The notes under the pieces are model-generated. The model saw nothing but the letters and a program-made list of their open reading frames with translations. It was not told the origin of the DNA and did not search any database. A program made the translations under genes and the position numbers. From Motacilla alba alba (lineage: Eukaryota; Chordata; Aves; Passeriformes; Motacillidae), in NCBI RefSeq assembly GCF_015832195.1, contig NC_052018.1:63797666-63861665 (forward strand): a DNA stretch of 64,000 nt, written 5' to 3'. Positions 35,782 through 47,900 of this stretch are shown piece after piece; positions within the stretch are counted from its first letter, which is position 1, and each line of letters opens with the position of its first letter.

Positions 35782-35992
35782 ATGGTGAAGTACGGCCTGG
35801 ACTACACGCGCTGCAGATGGATCCTACCCCTGCTCCTGGGCATCGGGGTCATCTTCGGCATCATCGCCCTGGCGGGCTGGGGCTGGCTGGAGTCGCAGAC
35901 CTTGCCCTACGTGCTGCAAGCGTCGCTGTGGCAGATCTGCAAGAGGCCTGACCAGGGCGGGGAATGGAACTGCGAGTCCCTCATGGGCTACG
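35782..35992 (+). CDS. PERP-like copy 2, exon 1 (coding part)
   Basis: 211 nt, the same length as copy 1 exon 1, encoding residues 1-70 plus one base. Ends TACG|GTAAGC. This is the most diverged exon (25 of 70 residues differ from copy 1), with changes clustered at residues 3-9 and 51-61. Confidence 0.95.
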
Positions 35993-38900
35993 GTAAGCGC
36001 CGGCAGGGGTGGCGGCGAGCAGGCTCTGGAGCAGAGGGTCACATCGCCCAGGTCACCTTCCCGCAGGTCTCCTAACTGTATCGCCCAATACCTGGCATTT
36101 ATATATGAAACCACGGGCAACAGGGACTGTCATAAGTACACCGAGGCTTTTGACTTACTGGGTGAAAAAATAAAATGCCCTCACACCCCTGTGCAGAAAA
36201 GAACCTAGAGGATTACATAATACATAAAAACCCACACGTGGTATGTTACCGGTGCAAAGAATAATACAGGATTTTCTTCCTCTCTCAGAAGAACCTGTTA
36301 GCCTCTTCTCACTAATCACTGCTTCTCAAAACTTAACGGCTACCGGTGATCCAACATCCAAACAACAAGTTGTGTGGGCAAGCCTGGCATTAGTGTGACA
36401 AGCAGGTCTGAGTGCCAGAAACAGGGAGGTAAAAATGTAAGATGGCAGCAAGATATTCCCAGGGAGTGTCAGGCTACAGAATGCTGCCCTGAAACTGCTC
36501 CGGTAGGTGGGTCGTGTGAAAGAGTCTCCTTGTGATTATGAAAGAAAGCTTTAAAAGATGAAAGGATTTCTTGTTCCTACTAAGTTTTGGTGAAGTATGC
36601 TATTAAACATGTTGACCCGGGTGCAGTCTTCAGCTTGAAAAGATGTAAACCACAAGTGTGGGAGAACAGCCCAAGAGAAGGGTAACTCTGGATGTGCTCT
36701 GTTTCTTTTTTATATTTCCTTTTTTTCTTTCTGCATATTTGCTATTGGCCATGGTTTGACACAAGTAATAGTGAATGAGGGGCTGTTAGCTTGGGCTGGA
36801 AAGGAAGTTCAAGAGTTCTTAAAATTTACGCTCATTCAAATTACAAGGAAGAACCTTTTCTCTAGGGCTCAGAATCTCAGCTCTTGTTAAAAATAAGAGT
36901 AAGAACACCTGCTGAAGCAATCATTTATTACAGTACTTCAAAACTGTTCCTGAAGGTTTACTGTATGTCATGAAACTCTACCTTCTATGTACAAAATTCA
37001 GCTGTAATGAGTTAATTGCAGCAGGCCTCTGTGAGCGTAGGGCTCCAGGCATGACCCGCTCCACTGAGCGTCACCATCCAGCCCTGCTCAGGGCTCCAGC
37101 ATCAGCTCTGTGGCTGATGTGTAAATTGAGCCAGCAAATGGTCCTCTGCTACATGGCATGTGAGAGGAGGAGAAAGAACATGATGCTTAGTAGTGGGCTT
37201 CTCAGTTCTGAGTTTCCTCCTAAGTTTCCTGAAAAGTGAGCCCTCCTCTTGATCTCCAAGTTAGGCCCTGGAGAATGCTATGAATGCCAGTTTTAACTGG
37301 ACAGAAAACACAAAGATGTTTCACCTTGCTCCTCTTGAAATGTCTTGAAAAGAGAAATGTCTCCTTACTTCTGGGACCTAGATAGCTGTTTGGCGTTTCA
37401 CTTCCTTCCTTATCCTGCCTCACTCTGATAGCTTTAAATTCTGCAGCTGCATGCACAGTTTCCCTGAGAACTGGACAGCATCTACAGACAAACCAGGGAG
37501 GTCCTCTGTGTGGTCTGTCCTGCAATGTCTGCGGTTGCCATGAATCACATCCACAATAAGTCCAGCACTTTTTACACAAACATTGTGGATTTGGTACACA
37601 CATGCAGAACATTATCCAGTGGGTACATTGGAGAGTCCACTGACTCTTCTGAAAGCATTAGAAATGCTGTTTGTGAGCTGCATGACTGCACTATGCCCTC
37701 AATAGGCATGCATCTATCACTTGAACTCTTCAAGGTGATTAAATACCCAGGAAGCCTAAGCAAATCCTCAAAATCCTCCTGGACAAAACTTCCTGGATAT
37801 GTCTGGCACAATGGAGTCACCTAGCTGGTGGGAGAATATGTGAAGGCTGTTTGTAAACAAGGTATGCAAAGGCCAGGTAAGAGTGGCTTATGCTACCAGG
37901 CTTCTGCCTTTGCCAGATTATGCCATTAAAATGCAGACCTTGCCCTTCATGGGGGTGAATTATCCCTGACCCACAAGAGGACTGTAGACCTGGCTGTTAA
38001 GGCTGCAAACTCATGTCATTGTCCTGATCTTTTCCAGATCTTCCCCTCAGACCCCTTCTCGACAGTGGTGGGATGTGCTCAGATCCAATCCTGTTCTCCA
38101 TTTTTCCTTGCTCAGTAATGCAGGGTTGGGATTTTTCTTTTGTGACTCCCACCTTTTCTCATGCAGGGCAGAGGGGGCTGATGCTGGTCTTGGATTCTAC
38201 CCAAAAGACCAGGCCATGAGAGCATCTCATTTGTGAACATCCAGGTCTTGTGTTGAGCCCAATTGTACCTGCCTTAGTGATGAAATAGAGGCTTTTAGTA
38301 ATTCTGGGATTAAATTTATCTACTGTGCTCCAGAAAGGTCATGGAAAGCAAGCATTCAGCATTGTGTTCTGTGGGTTGTTTAACTTTGTGCCAAGCTAAA
38401 CACAGTGCTGGTTAAACAAAGTGTAATTACACGCCTTCCTGAGCACAGAGACAAAGATGTGATGTAAACGTAAAGGACAGAAATGTTTTACAGCATTCCT
38501 GAGATGAGATCTCTTTTCCCCCCTCTGTTCCACAGTTTCCATCTTGTTTCTTCTGACCTTTACTCTCAGCTTCCCTGCCTAATCTGCCACTGGCTGGGTA
38601 GGTTCTGAAATTTGGCCCTCCTGCAGGGGTGGTTTCACTGATAAACATTATATGTATGTGTACCCCAGCAGCTGCCAGCAAATATTGTCAACATGACTTG
38701 GACAGTGTAGTTATCTTAATCCACTACAGTCATCTTCATCCTATCATAATTAGATATAATTGCAACATCCTTGCAAGTTGTTAATTATAATGTGCAAATT
38801 CAAATCAAATTCTGCACGTGCAATGTTTATTATTCCCCTTGAATCTCGGCTGTTTGGCTCAAGATATGTTTATTCAGTTGGAAGGCAAAACCCCAAAGTG

Positions 38901-41900
38901 ACTGAGGTTGATTATATTGGAAGGGAAGAAGGCTGAATATATTTCATTGGCTGCATCAGTGCAGTTCAGGGGGGTTTTGATTATTTTTTTTCTTCCTTTT
39001 TTTTTGAAAAGGCAGTGGAGTAACTCCACTGGTGCAGTTACCTTTTGTGAAAGCATCTGCTAGCCTGTGGTCTTTTGCAAAGTTTATGAGCTCTGTGGAA
39101 AGTGAGGATATGATGAGTTTATACACTCTGTTGTCTTCTCCAAGACTTCAGATCATCTGCTTTAAACATATGACACTCACGTAGACTTTATCAAAGACTG
39201 TTGCTTTTCAAGCATATTTAGTTCAAATAAATAGAACTTTCTAGGAAAAAAATATCCAGTGCATTAGGACACTTACTCAAAATGCAGGGAATTAAGGATG
39301 AGGGACTGAGAGATTCATTGCTCTTGCTCTTCATTGTTCTTGCCCTTGAAAAAACAAAGGGCTCAATCTGATGACATGCTTGAACACATGCAAAGAGAGA
39401 TTAAGACTTTTTGGATAGATAATGAGCAATGTGGAATGTACCTCTGTGGGTCATGGCTGAGCTTACAAAGAAAATGCAGAGGTTGAACCCCATCATGATG
39501 CTGGCACAGCACTCCTTTGTTTTTCTTGTTCTTTGGCTATATTACCTGTCTTGAACAAGGTGTGTCTTGCAGACCTGAGACATTTCTTCAGTATGTAATT
39601 TATTCCACTGCAGGCTTTGAAGATGTTTAAACATGTGTGGGGAAATACATAATAAAGATAAATAATGTGGGGGCAAATAACTGATTTTATTAGTCTGAAT
39701 GTGATGCACAAAGGGTGAAAAACTTGTGACTACACTTGTCCCTTCTTATCTTCCATCCAGCCTTGCAGTTCTTCCATTTGCAGATGCTGCCATCAAAACA
39801 GCTGAAATTTTAAAGTGTATGTTGATGAGATCATCTTATTTGCATAGTCCAAACAGAGATCTTGAGGGAAAATATCAGGAAAAGGCATTTCCATATGGCA
39901 AATGAAATCCATATCTTCAGTTATTTTCACTTCATAATATTCTATGATAGGTTTTTCTGGGATGTGTGAGGGGGTTTGTGGCTGTGGAGATTAGTGGAGG
40001 AATGAATGATTTTGCCATCTGGAAGGGACTCCTTTATGCAGCTTGTCTTCCAGGCAAATAATGGGCAACTATGTTCTAGATATCCAGTTTTATTTTGGTC
40101 TATCAATATGAATGCAATACTACAAGATAAGAAGGCTAGTATACCATGATTATAATGAACAAAATCCACTTCAAATATGACAGCAGATAAGTATGGCTAC
40201 AGGATAAATGAAAGAAGGAAATGTTGCAAAAGTAATATCCTTTTGAGAAAAGAAATATTCTGCAATATCCCCATTGATGAGTAGATTCCCCCCCCAACCC
40301 CCATTTTGCCAGTACCGGGCTTTTGTTTCCAGGGAATCTTTTGCTACAGTGAAGCACCATTTATTATCCTGGAGGAAGAACAAAATGGAAATAACTTACT
40401 AAAAATATCCAAGTAGTGATACAGCAGCAAGGTTACATGGTGTAGTTGGGATCAGTTTCCAAAGTCTCTCTCTTGGTACTGCACCTACCACTGGCCTTGC
40501 ACTGCTGGCCACACAACACTCCCTCTGGAAAATGGCCTTCTCCATCAGAGCAGTGGCTCATTTCACCCAGGGCACAGCATAGACCAGGCATCAACTTTTG
40601 CCACTGCCACCCTACCTGTGTAAAACTGTTTTTCCTTCCCCCACATTCCCATCACATCTGAGAGCCAGCACCTAATCCCAGCATGGGGAAACCCTTACTT
40701 GCCCCAAGATGAAGCGAGCACCCTGAGCAGAGTGTCATGGGGATATTTCCAGAGGGACAGGATGGGATACAGCAGTATCCCATGGATGAGATGGAGGACA
40801 AACAAGATGTCCCAGTGTCTCTCTGGCATCTGAGGGTGCCTGTACGTCAAAACAGAAATTAAATAAACAAGTAACTGTGCTTTTGAAGTAGGGACCAGCT
40901 CAAGTCACTGGGCCTTTATTGCAGATTTTTCCTGAAGTCAAGGTTCTGCGCTTAACAGCTTTCAGAATTTGGTGACATCCAAGTGATTTTATGAAAGTGT
41001 CTTTGCAGCTGGGAAAGAGGCTGGGGAGGTTTCTGAGCAGTTCAAGGAAGCCTGTGGGAGAGCCCAGGATGGAGCCTAGCTCTGCTCTGTGCATGGCCTG
41101 GATTAAAGGGCAAACCTCTACTCCTTTGGCACAGGGTGAAATGAAAACCAAAGGCTGCTGCTGTTCCTGCTGTATTGTAGCATAAAATGGTTATATTTAT
41201 ATAAAGTGGTTGTCTGTAGTTTCAATGACAGTGTGTAGAGAAGCATGTGATTTCCTAAGACATCATTCTCTTTAAAGTGTAATGTTCCCTGGGATTAACC
41301 AGTGAGAAATGAGATTACAAGATTAGTTACTGAATAATGTAGAACACTCAATAATTATTCAAAGCTTAGAATGAGAAAAAATACAGTCTCAAACATATAG
41401 CTAATGAAAAAATCACACCAGTAAGGAATGATGCAAGAAGGAAAGAAAACATTTGATTTTTCCCCAGCTTGCAGAAGATACTCCATTGTTTCTAAACAGG
41501 TATAAGAGAAGGGAATCAAGGCCAGAGCATTTAATTACCATGGAAATTTTTATTCCTTATCTACAATTTCTTGTGTGCTTTCCCTTGTAGTTTTAGAGTT
41601 TGTACTTTTATAATTTCAGTGGCAGATTCATTTAATCAGATTCTTTTCTAAATATTAGTAATGCTCTTGAGCAATTAACACTCCAGAGAGCAACTGCACC
41701 TGTAATCCCACTGTTTATTATCCAGCCTTCCCTTAATAATTACAGTTAGATTATGTGGAAAAATCGCAGTCATGTGGAACATTCTCATCTGCCCTTCAGG
41801 AGATATGAACTGCTGGTGCTGAGGATTTTGAGAAGATCCTCAACACTTTGCATTTTCAGGCCCTGCAGTCCTGAAGAAAGGATTCCATTCCCTTACATAG

Positions 41901-44900
41901 GAGGCATCTCTGCTGACAGCATGTGGAAACTTGTGGCCATACTCTCAATCCTCTTCACCTCATCTGTTCCTCTAGTTTATTGAGGTAATCTAATACAGCA
42001 TTTCCATAACAACATCTCCATAGTCTGAACAGGGATAAGGGTTGCAAGATGTATTTCAAATTCCACTGCAGATTTAAACATATTACTTAAGTGGGAATGT
42101 GTTAAACAGCAAAAGAAACAAAACTCTCAAAACATTCTTTCACATTTCTGTATCACTTTTTACTGGCACCTTGTGCTGTTCTGAGACACCTCAAACACAC
42201 TGACTCAATGAGCATTGTAATGCCGTGTTTCTTCTTTGTCAAGTACCATTACAAAATAACTCATTGCTCAAAAATTCCCAGGAACTCAAAGTAGCTTGTG
42301 GAGTGCTGGCACTAGCCTGTGTTCCAGAGGTATCTGGCTTCCTTCTGCTAGTACTAAATAACACTTCACTTCAGTCCTGCTGAATTACTAATCTGAAACT
42401 GAATATATCTAATGTCACCTACTGTGCTGACATATGCACGCTGTGCCCAAATCAGGCCCCAGAAAAATACAAAGTCTCTGTGCAGTTCATTTAACAGCCT
42501 CATCAGCAGTAAGCAGCAAGGGACAAAGATTTTCAGGATGCACTGTACAAGCTGTTTCATTAACAAGAAGAGTAAATAAATTCAATATATTTTTATGAGT
42601 ACAAATCATGACTTCTGCTTATATTCGGAGAGTTTTATTTTGCAAATAGTATAATTTTGCTTCTATCAGAAAATCAGATCCAGGTTCACAGCTGCTGTGT
42701 GTTAGTGGGAAATTCCCTAGTGCAAAAGGTGATTTTCGTCAAGGTTTCAGAACAAAGTTTGCTTGCAGCATGCAAACTACAGATCAAGAGCGACAACAAT
42801 TCTTGGTGCACATGGAAATAAGATGTAAATTCAGTGTTCATTAGTCCCAAATGACTTTGGGAATATAAAACTTAAAAAGAACTTTTTATTTTGATACTGT
42901 TTTGATTAAAAGTCTTGGTTCATAGCCTGTGTTATCATGGAAATCGATGCTGTTTAATTCACATTAAATATTTCATCCCACTCAGGGGTAATTAGGGAGC
43001 AGGTACATCTTGCTATTCTCATTAACTGAGCTTATGTAAATGAACCGATTAATCAATACCTTACCTATTTTATTTACTTGACCCTCCCAAACCCCATGTA
43101 CACATCCAAGTATAAGTAATCCTGCTTTAATTTAAAATAAATAGGAAAAAATAGGAGGAAAAAATGTTATAGCAATAAAGTGTATGAGGCTGAGATTTAA
43201 TCCTGAGATTTTCTCAGTGTGTGCAACTGCTTCTGAAGAGAATGTGAGATAGGGGTACTCCCTGACTCTCTTGTGAGCAAACCTTTAATTTTGAGGCACT
43301 GTGTGTGCATTATATTTAATATCTAACTTACTCCCTTGGTGCTCCCTTTGATGATGGCTCTACTCCTTCTGCCCCTTCTGCCTTCCCAGCACTAAGCAAG
43401 CATCAGGGAGCAGCCCTCATTAATGCAGGATTTGCAGAAGCCAGCTTCTAAGTCAAGCTTTTACATGCCTGAGCTTATGATGAGATGAATTTGAACCACT
43501 CCCTCAAGACGTAACTGCTCCTCCCCTCAAATTCAGCTCAGAATAGCTTCTAAGTTTAATTGCTTGCCTCAGTAAGAAAGGAGGGTTGCAGATTACATAA
43601 AGGTTTTGCCTGTGTTTGTTTGTGGGTGAAGTCAGGGGTGAGGAATTAATAGGTTTTTCCTTTAAAGGAGTTAAAGCCCAGCAAGACACACTGAGCTATC
43701 ATTTTAGCACACAGCTATGGACAAAACACTGCCTTCTGCTAATGTATACTGTGTTTTATTGATAGAAGAGCTACTCATAAAGGTTCTTTTCCTTAATGTT
43801 GTCATCAAAAATGATTATTATGGGGTAATTGTCCTAATGTCCTAATCCTTTCTCATTTATATGGGACCTGTTACTAATTCTTGAGAAACTTTGGCCATGA
43901 CATTATCCTAATGTGAACCTAAATAGGTCATTCTCTGTTTCCATGGTTGTCTTTTAAATAGTGGCAAGATAAAAGCTGGTTCTGGCTTACACTAAAATGA
44001 CTTTCATGAGATAATACTCTGTTATTAAACGAGAAATCCATATTAACAGCCAATGAATTCTAATAAAGTAATGCTAGGGGGAAAAAAACAGAGTTACCAA
44101 AGAGGATGACATATAGAAAGACTAAAAATTCTGTATTCCACTGCAAAAGATATAAATTTCAACCAAAAAAATCCAAAGAAAAACCTCCAGTATTGACTAC
44201 CCATATGAAAGATATACAGAGAATGAAGTTCTCTGAATGAAGATCCAGATGCAATGAAAACAGAAACTCAGAAAATAGTCCATATGTAATCATACCTTTG
44301 ATATTATTTTCCTCATTTTATTCTGTTCATAAATTATCCATGACTAATATGTGATTCTTTTTCTCAGTTGTACAAACTTCCTTTGAAATGATTTTTTTTC
44401 TCAGTTGTACAAACTTCCTTTGAAATAATTTTCAGACAATGGCTTTCAGTCTGCACATGCAGTGTATTCAAAAGAAGCTGCTTTTGGTAGTTTCTGATCT
44501 ATCTTGGCTGTATACAAACACATGCACATTGGTATTTCAATGCCAGCTCCCGCGATCAGCAAACAATTGCAGAGATTATAGTGTGCATTTGTTTCCAGAA
44601 AGAGCACAGAAATTCCTCATAGTTGGCGTGTTACAGAGTCAGTATTTCCAGAAGACAGGATTTTGCACTGTGTCCTATTGCCCAGGTAACACAGGAAATC
44701 CAGAGTCCTGATGATAGTGGTGTGCATGTACACCGGCAACTTGTAACCCTTTGGCTGGTAGAGATGTGGGTTAATGGGTTTGATGGACCACCTAAAGAGT
44801 CATGCTAAGGGAACACGAGTTCTGCTGCTGCACTTTCACATGGAAACTTTCTTGAGGAGAGCAAACCAAAGGGAAATGGGTAAAACCTGCCAAAGCAGTT

Positions 44901-47900
44901 CCTTTTCAAAGCGAAGCATGTGCTCTGCAGTGTTCGCCACACCCTGACAAAGAACGCCAGGTTGAGAAACTCCAGTGAGTTCAGCTTTGTTTCCAAAATA
45001 ATACTCTTTCCCTTTAATCAGAGAGATGTTAAACAGGTTGAGCTCTGCAAACTCAGCCTAGAAATATCCTCATTACGTACAACACAGAGATGAATCGCTA
45101 CCACTGCAGATTTTAGTTCTCCTAAGAGTTGCTTTGCAAGACTGCACAGCTAGAACTGCAGGGTTTATGTTTCTTTCCCTCGGTGGTATGGAGGACAACA
45201 GAGTAAAATGTCTGTTACATTTTTTTTACCTCTCCCTGGTTCTTGTGAATTAAAGCTACCCTTCCTCAATTTGCTGCACAATTCGCTGCAGTGTGAAAAT
45301 GATCAGTCGGCAAAAACCTCTAGATAATTGTTGGTGTCTTTGAGCTGGCAATAAATATTTTTCTTTCCAATGCTAGTTGTGTATTTAGCTTCCAGCCAAG
45401 AGGAAAATTTGGAGAAGTATGTTCTTATTGATTATACAAGGAGCGGTACTTCTGAACTCTCTGGGGTTGCCTTCAGAAAATGTCACCCAAGGAGAGACTC
45501 AGCAGTTTATGTGGTGTGGGAGTACCAGATCAAGAAAAACATGAGAATGTTATTGTGAGTGTTTTCCCATGTTTTGAAACACATACATCAGGAACTTAGG
45601 CATTTATATTTGTCATGGAGGAAGTAAAGGTTATATGCTATTTTCAAGACTCAACAGCCCTTTTTTTGAAGGTACCATTTGGAGCATGAAAGATGACAGG
45701 CTAAGGAAATACTAGGTTAGGTGGTTCAAAGTTTTGGCTCAACTTACTGCTGAGTAAGAAAGTTTGTTTCTTTTTGTGTGAAGCACCGACAGTGTTTACA
45801 CTTTCATAAACTGTAAAATGTGTGAGGGAGTAAAATGAGGAAGGCAGGAAACTGGAGATGTTCTCAGTCCTGGATGTCTAATTAAGTCCATCAGCTTCCC
45901 TATGGCTGCAGCCAGATATGGGATAATCAGAATATGTTTATATGGTGCAATACAAGAGGTAGTCATGCTGCCTCCAAACTGAGTTAGCTTTAATAGCAGA
46001 GTAATAAATCTGTGTTATTACTGAATTCTGTCTCAGCTAATTATGTAGCTCATAAGATATCATGAGCTCTGTCCTGGCATGGAGGGCTCTTTGTAGTCTC
46101 TAAATTAGCTCAGGGGTCTTCTCACAAAGCAGGGAGTTGTAGAAGTCAGGCACTTATTTCCATTTTCCAGTGGTCACATATTACTGTATTCACTCTGGAC
46201 AGCTGAGGGATCATCAGATCCCTGCTGATTCACATACAAAGCTCTGCTATCAGAAGCACTGTCATCCCCTGCTTGAGACAGGTTTGAGAACATGGGTTCC
46301 TCTTGCCTGTTTGGGATACCAATGACTTGTTTAAGACAAAATTGCTCAGAAAATTGCCAGTTAGAAGGAGTTTTGAAGGGTGGCTGGTGTGTAGCTGCCC
46401 ACAAAGCCTTTCATAGTGTTCACTGGTGTTCTTTCAGCTGATGGAGAAACTGAAAAAGGGAGAAAGGGGACTGGCACCAAAGCATTACAGGATGCTGCTG
46501 GTATTCAATGACACTTTTGTATAAAAATGTTTCTTTTCTCACAAGCACTCTTAAACAGCCAAAAATCACCACCATTTTTGGGGCTGAGAAAGCAGATCTC
46601 AGAAACTGCTGAATGTTTTCACAAACTCAGTCTGATATCCTGTACCTTGCTGCTCCCTCTGTTTCAATTTTTGATTTGGTGACAGGTGGACTGGGCCCTT
46701 TATGCTTTTAACTGCCCTCGCTTTACAGGCCAAAAATACACTGAATTGGTGTTGCACCTGTGAGGATTCTTTGGCCTGGAGTTCACATTTTTAAGAAAAA
46801 GCTTTGCAGAGAGAACAATTTATTTATATTTTTACTCCGTGTTAAAGACAAAAATCCCCACAACATTGGAAGATAAGAAAATATTTGGGACTAAATTAGC
46901 CACTTGCTTGTCAGTGTTTTTTGACCAATTTAATTATTCTTATTCTGACATTTTAAGGAATTTGAAGTCTTAGTTATATTTGTAAAGAACTAAGCTACTC
47001 TAGTACTCCTGGCTGGCACAAGATAAAATAAGCATCTCAAATACAGAAACAGTTGCAATTACTGCTACACAAAGACTTTGTTACCTTTTACTCTAGAAAG
47101 GTAAGATGTTTACACACTGTGGTCTTAAGAGTACTGATAGCTGCTGCTTCTTGCAAAGGGCAGATGAACTCAGAATACTTTTCTTTAAAAAAACCCTGTA
47201 GAGATCACTCTTCATACATTCTACTGCCTTGGAGCCAAGTGCTGTTTTTCTTCCAACATTGAAGGGGTTTTTTTTCTCTTTTGTAGAACTGAGAGCCAGA
47301 AAATTGGCTGTTAGGTGATTGAGCAATGCCTCCAAATGGTGTAAGCATCCTGCGACAAGCATGTCTCTTCTTGCCACATAGCAGTGCCCAGCGGGCTGGG
47401 CGTGCGCCCAGACTGCTTCCATGCAGTCACAGCATTTGGAACACTACTTCAGGAAAAACACCTGGGTGAGCCTGGCGAGGGAGGGAGCTGCTGGCATGGG
47501 CAAGGTGCCACCCCACATGTCTGCAGCCACCAGGCACAGTTCCCTGAGCCCCCAGCCCAGGTGCTGCTCCCACCCCAGGGCTTGGTGCTCCACCATCAGC
47601 TGCTCTCAGGAAGCGAGGCTGAGCTTTGGCAGCAGGGGAGGTGGAACCCCCAGGACTCCTGGTGTCTCAGAACTTGCTGGGCAGGCAGCTGTGCTCTGAG
47701 TCTGCTCCTTTGACTGGGAGTTTTTTTATCTAACCACTAGCAACTCTGCACCTAAGAAAAAACATCACCTCTAGATGTCCTTGTCATTTCACCCTTTAGC
47801 CAGAAGTATCCAGAACGCTTGTGTCCAAGAGCAGTGAGGTCACCATTGCTGAGAAACATCTCTTATGGCCAGGTGCCCCTTTTTTTTGCTGTTTTAAAGG

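Larger units (their letters stand above)
35560..36060 (+). promoter_or_regulatory. CpG island / promoter of PERP copy 2
   Basis: A pyrimidine-rich CCCT repeat (35586-35617) leads into a CpG-rich stretch covering the predicted 5' UTR, exon 1 and the start of intron 1. Unlike copy 1 there is no TATA-like box near the expected start, so a dispersed CpG-type promoter is likely. The island is shorter and less CpG-dense than that of copy 1. Confidence 0.7.

Noticed and set aside
35412..35951. 179-codon plus-strand open frame
   Set aside because: Runs through the copy 2 CpG island in the wrong frame relative to the real exon 1.
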